64,000 nucleotides of DNA from Jaltomata sinuosa (GCA_003996215.1 QJPP01002925.1:16075-80074), one strand, 5' to 3'. Shown: positions 22,152 through 35,009, numbered from the stretch's first letter. Notes: a model not told the origin generated them from the letters alone. Numbers and translations are program-made.

Positions 22152-25100
22152 ATAATCCGGCTTATACCAAGACTAAACTAATAACCAACATAATAACCCG
22201 GTCTCTCAAGGACCAAAAATGCAATAACACAATTCATAAACACAACTCGGTTCACTCAGGAAACCATTAATAAAGATGTAACAATACAATAAAATAAACC
22301 CATACCAGGCGTGATACCCGAGCCAACCATTAGTGTTATCCTGTACTAGGCGTGGTACCCGAGCCAACCATTAGTGTTATCCCATACCAGGCGTGGTATT
22401 CAAGCCAACCGTTAGTATTCTCGTACCAGGCGTGGTACCCGAGCCAACCATTAGTATTCTCATACCAGGCGTGGTACTCGAGCCAACCAAATGTCAAACC
22501 AATCCACAGTCACAAACAATGAACAATCAACTTGTAAACCAACAATCAAAATACACAGTTCAATTCACCAGACCATTAAACAGGGCCTTTAGACATTACT
22601 AAATCATTCCCTAAGCAATGCAAACATCAGACAATTACTTAGATAAGAGTACACAAACACACAAGGTATACAAGAATCAATAACCATCACCTACACAATT
22701 TTGGGTACACTATGAACCGTTAAATCCCATCCGGAGACTAACCCCGAATCACCCCTTTAAACATGCCATTAGATACCTTTATTCCTGAACCTCCTCCTAG
22801 GATCAAGATACAACATGGAAAAACCTCCTCTAGCCTTAGAAACACAGCCATTATGATATTCTAATTATACCAATTTATTTTTTGGAACTTTCGTTCCTTG
22901 CACATTAGTTAATTACTAACCCTTTCTGGTTCCCCGAACCTTTCCGACATCCTAGTCCCTAAATTTCATTAACAAAATCATAAAAAATAAGTATACACGC
23001 AGAATATCACAAAGCACTGTCACAAATCTACTACTTTCAGTTCAACCAAACAACCCAACAATCTTCCTCCAGACTCCGTACCCGAAGGCCTAGACATGGA
23101 TTCTCCCTTTCATTCTACAAAATAAATAGGAAATAAAAACAGGTCAAAAGTCTACTCAACGAAAAACCTAGCCTACCTGGAAGCCAAGAAGCTGCACGAT
23201 GTAATTTCTGGCTCCATAAAGGCGTTCCTTGATGGATGACAGGCTCAAAATTCATGGTTTCACGTTCTTTCAGCCAGAATCCCTTCTTCTCATGGCTCCC
23301 AAGCTTTGGAGCAGCCTAGGAGGGTTTTTGGAGAAATCCTCATCTGTTTTTGACTAAAGAAGGGAGAATGGGATTATGAAACCTGTTTCTGGGCTTTCTG
23401 GTTCCGTTATTCCGCTATAGCGGACTGCCAACCGCTATGGCGGTACCGCTATAGCGACCTAAATCACGCTACAGTAAACTCAATTTTTCAGCACGGATAG
23501 TCTTCAGTAAAACAATCATAACTTTTTACTCGGGAAGCGGATTGATGAAAGGTTGGTGGCGTTGGAAAGAAGACTCATAGATCTTTAATTTGGTGTGTAT
23601 TAGGACCCCTAACTCCTTATATTCTAGGAGTAATGCACGTTTGAAGTTGACCCTAGTTTGAACTTAGCCCGAAACTAAATCGGTAAGAAAACTTTCAACT
23701 TAATTTTGTGCTAGGAGTATTGTATGACCTTAGTACATACCAAATGTACTCTTATACTAAAGAATTAATCCTAACTCTTATTACGAATGAGAGGCACCTG
23801 CCTTGATCCCAGATATTTTCAGTAACGATGAAACAGATCGTTACAAATACTTAATTATTAAATGAAATAATAATTAAATTAACGTAAGAAACAAAATCAA
23901 AGATATATCGTAGAAATTAAAGTCTAACCGTGTTCGATTTCTTCTTTTTCCTCGTCCTCATCACTATCTACCACAACTTGAAGATTGAATGATTTTGAAC
24001 CAGTCCTCCTTCTAGGGTGTTATCTATCACATCATAAGATTTCATCCGTATAAAATTTAACAAAGAAATTTTAAAAACATGAATCAAGTCAATGATCAAT
24101 AACAAAAAGGGAGAGAAGAAATAATTTTTGAAAGAAGTTTGATGGCAAGCAAAGTGACTTTGAGAAGAAAAATTAACACTAATTTCTGTATCGAAGGAAT
24201 TCTTTTAAGCGTTCACAAGTTGAAACTTCATTACCGGACAACTATCGATATCTATTAATATTTTTTCTTAGAATGTTCTTTATAAATATATATCTATCTA
24301 TATATCTATATCGTAAACTATCGGATCGGTAAAGTAGGTTTCTCTTTGAATTTTCCATAGTGAACACATGTCAGATATACTCAGTCAATCGGTAGATTTG
24401 ATATCTTTGAATCATCGAGCTTTAGTGTATACCTAAACAATCATATATCACACAATCAACCCTTTAGTTGTCTTTGATTCTCATTGTTTGGTTCGTTTTA
24501 GCCTTGAACCCCTCCTAGTTTTTATAAGTGTGTAGATAATTGGCCTTATAGAATCCTCCTTGAAGCGGCTTACACTTCACACTTACATAAGTGATTCCTA
24601 AACGTGTCATCCTATAGATACACTATTTGATAATCTCGTATCAGACTTAGAAATCATTAAAAGTAATAATGCTTTATCCTAGTACTCAACATCGTCTCAT
24701 CTTGAGAATGGACCAAAGAATTATTTTTAATAATGTTGAACCGTCAATCATAACTTTATTTTTCTCCTTGAACCTAGATCTTGGGATCTCCAGTCTTCTA
24801 GGTAGATTTACCGCCATGTTGACTTGTCCTCGGCCTCGGCCAAAGTCTCATTTTCTTTGATGATCTTTCAATCACTTTTCTAGTTAGCGCTTGTAAGTGG
24901 ATCCAACACATTATCTTTTGACTTTACATAGTAAATTGTGGTAATTACACTAGAGAATAGTTGTCTAATGGTACTATGTATTTGTCGTATGTGATGAGAC
25001 TTTCCGTTATATATAACATTCTCAGCTTTTCTTTACCTTTTGATTATCGCAGTGTATGTATACATGTGCCAATAATTTAAGCCATTTTAGAGTTATTCAA

Positions 25101-26648
25101 CTTTATCACCGACTTTGTCTAAAGCTATGAACTCAGAATCTATTATAGAGCGAGCAATACATGATTTTTTGGATGATTTCCAAGACACTGCTCCTCAACC
25201 AATGGTAAAACATATTCACTTGTAGATTTAGTTTCAGTTAACCCGATGATCCAATTTGCATCATTATATCCTTCAACAATTGTTGGAGACTTGTTGTAAT
25301 GCAAAAGAAAAGTTTTGAGTATGTTTCAAATATCTCAAAACTCGTTTCATAGTCATCCAAAGATTCTGGTTGGGATAACTTGTGTATCGACTCAATTTAC
25401 TTATAACGCAAGCTATATCTAATTGTGTACAATTCAAGATGTACATCAAAACTTCTCAACACTCTGATATAATCTAATTGAGGCTGACTTTCACCTTTAA
25501 TCTTAGCAAGAGCAAGGTTCACATCAATTGATATATTTTTTTTGTAATTTTAATGTCCAATACTTAAAAAAATTCAAGTACCATTTGGATATAATGAGAT
25601 TGAGACAATGCTAGACCTTGAGGAGTTTTGTGAATCTTAATTTTCAATATCAAATCGGCAACTCCTAAGTCTTTCATATCAAATTTACTAGCAAATATAC
25701 GGTTAGTAGCATTTATATTAGCAATGTCGTTACTCATTATCAATATATTATCCACGTATAAATAAATAATGACGACTTGATTTGGAGTGTTCTTAATGTG
25801 AACGCATTTGTCACACTCATTAACTTTGAAACCATTTGATAACATTGTATGGTCAACTTTTGCATGTTATTGTTTGAGTGCTTGTTTTTATCCATACAAA
25901 GACTTAACAAGTCGACATACCTTCTTTTCATTTTCAGGAACCACGAATTCTTCAGATTGTTTCATGTAGATTTCTTCCTCCAAATCTCTATTTAAGAAGG
26001 TTGTTTTCACATTTATTTGATGGATTTCAAGACCGTACACCGCGACTAACATTATTAACACTCGAATCAATGTAATTCTTGTTACCGATGAGTACGTATC
26101 AAAGTAATCAAGACTCTCAGATTGTCTAAATCATTTGACGAAGTCTTTCTTTATATTTATCAATAATTCCATCATCTTTCATTTTCCTTTTGAAAATCCA
26201 TTTGGAACCTAAGGTTTATTTCCTAGAGGAAGATCAATCAATTCTCACGTATGATTGTTCATTATGGATTCAATCTCACTATTGACTGTCTCTTTTAAAA
26301 TGATGAGTCTGCAGAAGACATGACTTTCTAAAGTTTAGGGCTCATTTTCTAGCAGAATGCTAAAACTGTTTTAGAAGTTAACGACAAAGTTTTTATATTC
26401 TTCAAATCGCTAACCAATTGAACTTTATATTCTGACGAAGCTTTTTTTTATATTCTTCAAATTAGAATTTAAGTTCAATTAGAGTAGAAAATCATAAAGG
26501 TTTTAATCTCCAAAACTGAACACATTAAGATTGTTGTGTCAATAGTGCAAATCACACTTAAAAATTGAATGGTGTAGACTGATGACTACACTTAAAGTGA
26601 CGTCCTTATAATATTATATTTGTGGATGATTGACCTCAGTTGTGACGT

Positions 26649-26712
26649 CCTTATATATATGTATATATATATATATGTATATATGTATATATATATATGT
26701 ATATATGTATAT

Positions 26713-26757
<45 letters not shown>
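26649..26757. repeat. TA/TATG microsatellite
   Basis: About 110 bp consist almost wholly of TATATA and TATGTATA units, inside the copia relic. Confidence 0.95.
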
Positions 26758-26759
<2 letters not shown>

Positions 26760-26924
26760 CTCAACCATTTCACTTATTATAAGTCTACTTATTCAAATAT
26801 CCAACTAATATCACATTCACTAATGTGAATATCCAAGTTATTATCAACTTTTATCATTATCATCAATTGATTCTTCGATTTATAGTACAATGAACGTATA
26901 TGTTCAATGAACTGTCATATCTTT

Positions 26925-27095
26925 TCAAAAGATTGACTTTCAACAAACACATCTTATAATGAAACGTCACAATCTTTCAAGTGACATTCCTTCACTTTTA
27001 TGTTTAATAAAATATTTTATCTTTTCAAAGGATTGTCTTTCAACAGACACATCTTATCATGAAGAGTCACAACCTTTCAAATGACATCCTTCACG
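26925..27095. repeat. Degenerate tandem duplication, about 90-bp unit
   Basis: Two neighbouring copies share ATCTTTTCAAA, GATTGnCTTTCAACA and ACACATCTTAT, then a CACAA-CTTTCAA-TGACAT run. It is probably part of the copia element's untranslated sequence. Confidence 0.6.
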
Positions 27096-28802
27096 AAATT
27101 AAAGAACACAACCTTTAATTAAAAGACATATGATCAATCATCAATTGACTAATTGATCAACTAGCTAGTCTTTACTAAGACAGAACTAGTTACGTGAAAA
27201 TTTTCACTAACTAGCATATATCCACCAAAAAAATATAGCATTGGACTGACATAATACACTTATGTCAATAAATCAGCATTTTCTGATTCTATCGAAAATC
27301 AGTATCCTTTACTATTGGTGGTATATTCTATAAAAACACAATCAATGATTTTCGATCCTATTTTACCCTTTTGTGTTTAGGAACTTGCTTTTTAGCCAAA
27401 CACCCTCGCACTTTGAAGTAATTTAAATTGGAATTTCTCCCTTTTCATTTTCATATGGAAAAGATTGTGTTTTTCTTGGGGCACTCGATTGAGTATTCGG
27501 CTAGCTGTTAGGATAGCTTTCCCCCATAAGTTATGTGATAAATCAGAACTTATTAACAAACACTAATTACTATTAATATTAATTGATTACCATTTTTATC
27601 GATCAATAAAAGACGGGTAGCCTTTTACCAACGTTCATGTCTATACAAATAATTGGTATTTTAATAGACGCGGTTTTTCTTTCTTTTTTCATGAAAAATC
27701 ACAATATTTCAAGTGACTCCCTTTTATGGAAGAACATAATTCTTTTGAACAAGTATATATTCAATTATTAATTTGGTGATTTCATAAACTAGTCGTATAC
27801 TAGTTTTAAAAACTCAACGACCACCATACTAAATATACTCCAAGAATTTTGTGGGGATGACATAATACAAGAATGTCATTAAATTTCATAACTTGTGCTT
27901 TCAAATTAAATTAAACATTAAATCTAATATTAATTTAATCATAAGTCAAGAACATCTCACATTTTATATATTATTTTCATAATCTCAAGAATATTTTCAA
28001 GTATTCATGTAAATCTTATTTGTCTTACTATGTTGAATATAATCATCCACATATTCTATCAATGGACGACATTATCCTAGCCAAGAACCACAGTAAAGTA
28101 ATGTTGGAAAAGAAAAAAAAAACATTTTGGTCCTCGGCTGTTCCAATTTGATCATTACTATGTTTTTACTTAATGGGTTATGAAATCAAACACACTGTCA
28201 TGTTTGGCAAATCCCATCTTCATTTTCTTTCGTGATCTTTAATCTCCAAACAGAAGTAGAAATCACTAGAATTTAAAAAAGTTAAATTCCTTAATATTGT
28301 TGGTATCTTGTGTTCAAATTAGTAAACCAGAAAATCGAAATAAACTGAAAAACAAAAAATTCTAAATAAAATATCCGAGTCCATAATTTTCTTATGTGTC
28401 CTTAAGGAATTTAATCCCCTCACTGTATCTGAGGTTATGAATTACTTCCTTCCAGGATAAAATAGATATACCTATCGTTGGAGTAGCGGTATCTCAAACG
28501 CCAATGACTTCATCGAACTCAACGAACGACAACAAATTTTTTCCTCCAACGAACGACAACAAATCATACATGACTCTATATATGCAGAAAATTCAATGCA
28601 GAAAATTGAGGTTAGTCCATTGAATTTATAGCCAATGAAAAGGTAGAATGAAGAGGTGTTTATTGTGACTTATCCGAAAAGTCACAATTTATAGGAAAAG
28701 TCACAGCTCATTGAAGGTCACAAGACATTCAAAGTGACTGGTATCTTTTCGCGAAAACACCTATTCATTTTCCATTCACACCTCTTAAAAATCCAATAGA
28801 TT

Positions 28803-30880
28803 TCACTTTATGCAGGGTGGGTTTAAATTATATTTTTGAAAATCTAATGCGGGGCGGGGCGAGTTACGGGTTTCCTCTAAACCAATTTTATTGAGATCAC
28901 TTATTGTTTCTTTCCATATTCTGCTCCTACTATTCAATTGCAAAACATTTCTCTATTTCATTTTTTTCGTTTTCCTTTTTTAGATTTTTTATTAAGCCAC
29001 AATTCTATCCTATTATTAGGTGGAATCATTGGTAGCCCCCTAAAATTGGTACTACTTTTTACTTAGGCACCTCAAATAAGCCTTGTTCATTTTGAACACC
29101 TAAAGTAAGGTCAGATTGTGTCATTTTGACACTTTTTGCTGACTTGGCAACTTGTGTGATTTTCACTTCAAGTAGGCGCGTGAAAAACCTAAATATCATA
29201 TTTTTTATTTTTTTTTAATTCTTTTTATTTCCTCCTTCTTCTTCATCTTTCTTCTTCTTTATTCTTTCTCTCTATCTTCTCCATTTAATATTCCACCATT
29301 AACAAATCTTCCACTATTGTTATCTTATTCACCGAAAGAAATGAAGATCACCACCATTCTCTAAGAATAATGACGTTTTCTTTTTATATAAAATCAAAAA
29401 TGAATTTTAATTTTTTAAAGAAAATCAGCCCAAAAAAATCCCGTGAAACTCTATTTTTTCTTTAATATTTTATCCCAAAATGTTACTATATCAATGTAAT
29501 TGTAGATCTTACATATTAATCAAAGTTGACAAAAATAAAAGAAAGAAAAAGAAATTTATCAAGAAAAGAAATCAGATTTGGGTTTTAAGAAATTTTCGAC
29601 AAACACTCAATTTTTTTCGTCAACGATTATACGAATTTATTGATTTAATAGTTCATTTTATTTGTCAAAAATAAAAAGTTACTGTTTTAATCCCTTAATT
29701 TCAGATTTTACTCATTCATATTATTTTTTTCATTGCAATTCTTTTGATTAGCAACTATTAGCATTTGTGATGTATAATGTAGTTTGTAGCTTCTTGTTCT
29801 TGAATTCTGATTATGAAGCTTAATTGAATCAAAAAAAAAAGAGAGGTAAGAAGTTGGCGTGGATGATTATCACTGACGATGGAATTTTAATGGCTATGAC
29901 AGGAAAATTCTGGGGAAAGAGGGGTGGGGGTTAATTAGAAAATACTGTAGCTTTTTTTATTTTCTTTTTATGAAAAAATAGTTTTTCTTCTACCTTTTTT
30001 ATAATTTATTTTTTAATTATTATTTTATATCGAAATGTCAAATGTCATCTTTTAATTAGTCACCATGCCATGTCACCAGCGAGTGTAATACACACACTTT
30101 GTAAGTTTAGGTGATTGTCAAAAAAATGTCAAAATGACACAATTCGACCTTACTTTAGGTGTTCAAAATGTACAAGGCTTACTTGAGGTGTCTAAGTAAA
30201 AAGTCGTGCCAACTTTAAGGGGCTACCGATGAGTTCCGCCATATTATTATAATCCTACTAGAATCATTCATAACTTCTTACTCAAAAATGATTCTTAATT
30301 AACACTCTTCTTTTTTCCATTCTTCTTTGCCAACTCTTTTTAATTTTTATTTATAACACGCTAAATTTTCTTAGAATTAGCCTAGAAGAAAATCATACAA
30401 ATAACAATGCTTATAATGGATTCCATAATATATGTCGGAATAACATTATTTGTGAAGATCCATATAATGACTGTTTTTTTTTATTTAGTTTCTAGAATAC
30501 AACAACCACATACCCTTCTAACATATAAAAATATAATAATGTTAAATTGTGAACTTATAATTTATGTCTAACATTATCAACCGTACTCTTCTCTACTTTC
30601 AATCTGTACCATATTTAATAAGTAAATTGCATTCAGTATCCAATTTATTTTATATAAAATTGTTAATCAAATAAATGTTATATTAAACTTGTATGTTTAA
30701 CAAAGCAAAAGGATGAAAAAAATAAAATTTGAAACTTTTGAGGGGCGAGGCAGGGCGGGTCTTTGCGGAACGGGTTGAAAATAAAAAAAATACTATGCAA
30801 AACGCGGTGGGTTAAAGTTTTTGCGGGTTAAGCCTTAACCCATCCCGCACCCGCTCCACCTCGCCCCATTGTCATTCCTA
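28803..30880. mobile_element. GC-rich-ended MITE, truncated, split by a second MITE
   Basis: The left part (28803-29019) matches, in reverse orientation, the second copy at 41718-42153, for instance GAAAATCTAATGCGGGGCGG and TTTTTTATTAAGCCACAATT. The right part (30241-30880) ends in a GC-rich block reading CCTCGCCCCATTGTCATTCC. The outermost left terminus is missing compared with the second copy. It stands out because GGGGCGGGGC-type runs sit in very AT-rich DNA. Confidence 0.65.
29020..30240. mobile_element. MULE-like MITE with terminal repeats over 100 bp, nested
   Basis: The left end reads GGTGGAATCATTGGTAGCCCC, and the right end, reverse-complemented, begins GGCGGAACTCATCGGTAGCC. The inverted similarity extends for about 110 bases past TTTTTACTTAG and GTGTCATTTTGACA. 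Flanks CTATTATTA and ATATTATTA agree at 8 of 9 positions, fitting the 9-bp duplication of Mutator-like elements. There is no transposase. A second, partial copy lies at about 40820-41249. Confidence 0.72.
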
Positions 30881-33262
30881 CCTATGACACTACATCTTTT
30901 ATGTTTGGCCGGATATACTAACAATCTCTTAAATTGGTCAGCATATTTTATTTAAAAACTTAAATTATAATTTATTTTAGTTAAGCATCTCAGCACATGA
31001 TAGTGTTCATATTAGATATTTTTAGTTTAATATTAAATTTTTTTAGAGATAATGCATAAGTACCACCCTAAACTATAGGTGAAATTTCAGCGACACACCT
31101 TAATTATATAAGGGTCCTACTACCCCCCCCCCCCCCAAACTCTATTTTCCTGTATTTCATTGCACCTTATGTGCTGACGTGGAGTCATAACCCAATCCAA
31201 TTAGTTGTGGTGATAAACACGCGTTGCCACGTGTAATAATGGTTTTTTTTTATTTATTATTTTTTAAATATTTTTTTCTTTTTTATTTTTTTTTTAAAAA
31301 ATCTTCTTATTTTCTTTGCCTTGTATTTAAAATAAGTCAATACACGTAAAAAAAAAATTATTTTATTTTTCTTGTACTTAAAATTTTCTAAAAGAATGTA
31401 TCTTTTATATTTTTCTTTGCCTTGTATTTAAACTTTTCTCAAATTCACATAGTTTTTTTAATTTAGTTTTTACCTTTTTTCATTTTTTTAACTATTGTTT
31501 TTATTTATTCTTTTTATTTTCTTTGATTTTTCTTTGAATTAATTTCAAATACTTTGTATTTAAATATGTTAATTTTGAACGAATACCAAAAAAATGAAGG
31601 AAATTAAACTTTAAAAAATACAAAAAATAAAGGTCACTTTTTATAAGAATCATTATTTTTTTTAAGAAATATATATATATATTTTCAATTTAAGTAAAAG
31701 TAAAAAGACAAGAAATTAATGAAAGAAAAAAGGAAATAAAAGTGAGGAGGGAAATAAATTTTACAAAGAAAGAAAGGAAACTAATTAAATATATATAAGT
31801 TTTAATGGTATTAATTATATGTACCAAATAATTGTAAGATGTCCAATTAAAAAAGGACATGTGTTCAATATTGATCAATTTTTTTATTTTTTTTGCCTCT
31901 CACTTGCTTTCAAGAGAGTGAACACACTCTATGTGCCACAGATACATTTTTGCACAGTTAACTTAATTATACCTCATAGACATTACTATTATATAAGATA
32001 GGCTAGAAGCAGACAGTTGTCTGTCGATATGTCTGCTTCTAGCCGAGGCTATTTTGGAAATTTTTATATTTATTTTATTTTAATTTTTTTATTTTATTTT
32101 TTAAAATTAATTTGTTATATATTTAAAAACTACATAAAAAGTACTATAAATCACAATAATTAACACTTTATAATATTTAAAAGACACATAAAATATTTAA
32201 TTGACTCTCGAAATTTTATCAATGCCACATAAATTAGGATAGAGAGTAACATATATTATTTAAAAATTACGTAAAAAATACTATAAATTACAATAATTAA
32301 TAACTTAAAATATCTATAAAAAAACATTTAAAAAATTTGGTAGATTCTTCAAATTCTATCAATATCACGTAAATTGTGATAAAGAGAGTAACATATAGTA
32401 AGTCCATATTGACACGAGCTCTCGTATCTAGTTTAAGAATAAGAGTTAAAAAAAATTAAAATTTAAATGAAAAATATTTAAACAGAATATTTTAATTTTT
32501 AGCATCTGTTTAAGTACTCAGTTGAAACAACCAAAAGTGCACTTGGATGCTAGTTTTAAAAATATATTTTTTTTAAAAAAAACAAGAGTGTGTAAATCAA
32601 ATTTTGTTCAAGGTTTATGAACAAACTAGATATAAAATCTCGTGCTATAGACGGGCCCAATGTTAATGCTCAAAAATTGTAAGATATGCCTAATTTACAT
32701 ATGCATCTATTATTATTTTATTTGAATCAATTAATTTTTTAAATATGCATATATTATTTTACTTAGATCAATGAAATTCATATAAGAATATTTCAAGTTG
32801 TTAATTATTTTGATTTATAATACTTTTAATGTAAATTTTTTATCGTAATTTATAATACTTTTTAATGTGATTTTCAAATATATAATAAGTTGTTAATTAT
32901 TATAATTTATAATACTTTTAACATAAAACAAATAAATTAAAACAAAAAAAAGTATAATTTTTTTTTGAAACGTGACCCGCTGAAATAAGCCCGTCGTTCA
33001 TATTGTGCTTCAGCTACCACAAGTGTGGCTTTTTATATAGAATTTCAGAGCGGAATCCGCTGAAGCAGGCATGCCGTTGGCTTCTTATAAGATAAAACTA
33101 TCTAAATGAATATTTTGCTCTTGTTTTCATTCCATAAAATCCACTCTACCCCTACCCCACCACCTTCACCGCACCCCACCCCACCCCACCCCCACACAAT
33201 TCTCCAAGTTCAACAACGAGTAGCGAACGGTGTTCCACCGGAAATTTCACTTGTAACTACCA
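30881..33262. other. AT-rich intergenic DNA with MITE fragments
   Basis: No gene was seen. A run of about 14 C follows GTCCTACTAC near 31124, within a MITE-like stretch (31040-31235) that contains CTGACGTGG. 32195-32400 carries two partial copies resembling the end of a Stowaway-like MITE (ATGCCACATAAATT). 33140-33200 is an ACCCC-rich tract upstream of the PPR gene that may lie in its promoter or leader. Confidence 0.5.
32001..32044. repeat. Perfect 15-bp inverted repeat, hairpin
   Basis: The arms GGCTAGAAGCAGACA (32001-32015) and TGTCTGCTTCTAGCC (32030-32044) are exact complements around a 14-base loop. The arm is more GC-rich than its surroundings. Confidence 0.9.
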
Positions 33263-34738
33263 ATGTCAACTAAACAACTCTACCGGAGAATTCATTGTTT
33301 GTGCAATTTTCAACCCTTATTTCTACTAACAAACAAAAGGGCCCCTCCCTTTCATCGCCAAATTCACACAAAATCCGACGAGGATAACTACGCATTGAAA
33401 GTGCAAACCCTTCTCAAGATTGAAGCAGATAAACCAGTGAGTGAAACTTTTCAATCTCTCAGTAAATGCAATTTCACATTATCTGAAGATTTCATTCTAG
33501 ACGTCCTTAAACGACACCGTTCTGATTGGAAACCAGCTTTTACCTTCTTCAAATGGGTATTAACAAGTGGGTATTCACCAAAAACTGGATCTTTCAATGA
33601 AATTCTTGATATTCTTGGCCGCATGAGACGTTTTGATGAACTCAACCAAGTGCTCGACGAAATGTCTAAGAGAGAAAATTTGGTTAGTGAAAGAACTTAT
33701 GGTATTGTTATTAATAGATATGCTGGAGCACACAAAGTTGATGATGCAGTAGATATCTTTTATAAGAGGAAAATTTGGGGTTTGGAGCTTGATCTTATTG
33801 CGTTTCAGACGCTTCTAGTGTGTCTATGTCGATACAAACATGTTGAAGATGCCGAATTCTTGTTCCACAATAAGAAGAATGAGTTTAAGGATAATATTAA
33901 AACGCGGAATATTATTCTGAATGGATGGTGTGTTTTGGGGAGTTTAAGTGAGGCGAAGAGGTTTTGGAATGATATTGTTACTTCAAAATGTAAGCCGGAT
34001 AAGTTTACGTACGGGATATTCATCAATTCACTATGTAAATCAGGGAAAATAAGCAGGGCGGTAGAGTTGTTCCAGGCAATGTGGGAAAAGGGGTGTAAGC
34101 CAGATGTTGCTATTTGTAATTGTATTATTGATGGATTGTGTTTTAAGAAGAGAATTCCTGAAGCTCTCGACATTTTCCGTGAAATGAATGATCGAGATTG
34201 TTTACCTGATGTTGCCACTTATAATTCGTTGATTAAGAATTTATGCAAGATTAGGAGGATGGAGAAAGTTTATGAGCTTTTAGACGAGATGGAAACGAAG
34301 GGAGAGAGTTGTTTGCCAAATGCTAGAACTTATGGTTACTTGTTGAATTCTGCCAAGACGCCTGAGGAAGCTATTGGAATTTTTGAAAGGATGAATAAAA
34401 ACGGGTGTAAGATGACGGGAGATATTTACAATTTGTTGTTAAGGTTGTTTATGAGCTGGGATAATCAAGATAAAGTAAAGAGTACGTGGGATGAGATGCA
34501 GAGGAATGGACTAGGACCCGATCAACGATCCTATACAATTATGATTCATGGTCTTTATGAAGGGGGAAGATTAGAGGATGCTTTGTCTTATTTTAATGAG
34601 ATGATATCGAAGAGTATGGTGCCAGAACCACAGACGAACAAGTTGGTGGATGCCATGAACAAGTTAAAGGAGAAAGGAGAGGAATCGAAGAAGATGGAAA
34701 TAACGGAAAGGGGAAAGAAGGATAAGAATACTAGTTAA
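33263..34738 (+). CDS. P-type pentatricopeptide repeat (PPR) protein, likely organellar
   Basis: The single open exon encodes 491 residues. The first 40 or so (MSTKQLYRRIHCLC, rich in K, R, S and F, few acids) look like a mitochondrial presequence. From about residue 108 to 455 there are roughly ten 35-residue PPR motifs, for example PDKFTYGIFINSLCKSGKIS, PDVATYNSLIKNLCKIRRM and PDQRSYTIMIHGLYEGGRL. There is no E, DYW or other C-terminal editing domain, so it belongs to the P class, whose members bind organelle RNA and aid its stability, splicing or translation. The C-terminus is a lysine- and glutamate-rich tail. The gene is intronless, as most plant PPR genes are. The RNA target cannot be read from this alone. 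The start at 33263 is the first ATG of the frame and gives the expected presequence. Confidence 0.92.
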   Translation: MSTKQLYRRIHCLCNFQPLFLLTNKRAPPFHRQIHTKSDEDNYALKVQTLLKIEADKPVSETFQSLSKCNFTLSEDFILDVLKRHRSDWKPAFTFFKWVLTSGYSPKTGSFNEILDILGRMRRFDELNQVLDEMSKRENLVSERTYGIVINRYAGAHKVDDAVDIFYKRKIWGLELDLIAFQTLLVCLCRYKHVEDAEFLFHNKKNEFKDNIKTRNIILNGWCVLGSLSEAKRFWNDIVTSKCKPDKFTYGIFINSLCKSGKISRAVELFQAMWEKGCKPDVAICNCIIDGLCFKKRIPEALDIFREMNDRDCLPDVATYNSLIKNLCKIRRMEKVYELLDEMETKGESCLPNARTYGYLLNSAKTPEEAIGIFERMNKNGCKMTGDIYNLLLRLFMSWDNQDKVKSTWDEMQRNGLGPDQRSYTIMIHGLYEGGRLEDALSYFNEMISKSMVPEPQTNKLVDAMNKLKEKGEESKKMEITERGKKDKNTS

Positions 34739-34859
34739 TACATGCTCAGCTAATTATGTTTCAGTTGACATGCAATTTGTTTGTGTTAGAACTAAGAAAT
34801 ACAAGCACTTGGAGGGGGTTCTCCAGAATGTTAGCAAACCAAGGTCTGGAAATATTTTG

Positions 34860-35009
34860 TTATGTGCCGCACACTACTACACTAGTTGTGTGAGGCTTTT
34901 TTTTGTCTCACAAAAAAGTGGACGAAAAAGTATAAGATTTGGGTCCATTTTTTTGTGAGATAAAATGACGTCTCTCACAACTAGTGTCAATTGTGCGAGG
35001 CACATAATA
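34860..35009. mobile_element. Small MITE downstream of the PPR gene
   Basis: About 150 bp with inverted ends: TTATGTGCCGCACAC at the left, and the reverse complement of GTGCGAGGCACATAATAA at the right. CACTAGTTGTG is repeated inverted further in. It lies about 120 bp past the PPR stop codon, possibly in the 3' untranslated region. Confidence 0.6.

Larger units (their letters stand above)
1292..23845 (-). mobile_element. Element A: nested, non-coding LTR retrotransposon (LARD-like)
   Basis: The block starts TGTCACGATCC and ends GATCGTTACA, and is flanked on both sides by AATAC (1287-1291 and 23846-23850), a perfect 5-bp target duplication. Two related LTRs (1292-11078 and 13306-23845, each about 2.9 kb once later insertions are removed) enclose about 2.2 kb with no gag or pol. 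The primer-binding site lies against the right LTR on the minus strand, so the element reads right to left. Element F sits in its left LTR and element B in its right LTR. With long LTRs and no coding capacity it fits the LARD class of large retrotransposon derivatives, which need enzymes from another element. The divergent LTRs suggest it is the oldest layer here. Confidence 0.85.
13306..23845 (-). repeat. Element A right LTR (5' LTR), split by element B
   Basis: It starts TGTCACGACCT and ends GATCGTTACA. It is broken near 14537, where element B enters, and resumes at 22152. Without B it is about 2.9 kb. From 22300 on it carries the GTACCAGGCGTGGTAC array, the palindrome cluster (23413-23476), and on the minus strand the promoter region that would start element transcription. 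Confidence 0.78.
24780..27560 (-). pseudogene. Copia Pol relic (integrase, RT, RNase H)
   Basis: Reading down the minus strand, 27560-27190 gives an integrase C-terminal stretch with KIGSKIIDCVFIEYTTNSK. 26070-25888 gives the RT opening (LEIHQINVKTTFLNRDLEEE, VCRLVKSLYG). 25845-25564 gives the RT core, where the usual YVDD is YVDN (IIYLYVDNILI), a lost catalytic aspartate. 25540-24780 gives RNase H remnants ending near SQHGG. Many stops and frameshifts break it. A TA-rich microsatellite lies between integrase and RT. Confidence 0.78.
24000..28620 (-). mobile_element. Decayed Ty1/copia retrotransposon
   Basis: Degraded copia Pol can be followed on the minus strand from about 27560 down to 24780: integrase C-terminal part, reverse transcriptase, then RNase H. 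Outside this, AT-rich sequence with repeated GTCACAA and AAGTGAC words (26925-27090, 27690-27740, 28660-28745) looks like LTR or leader remnants. The exact LTR ends could not be fixed, so the outer limits are approximate. Confidence 0.65.
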
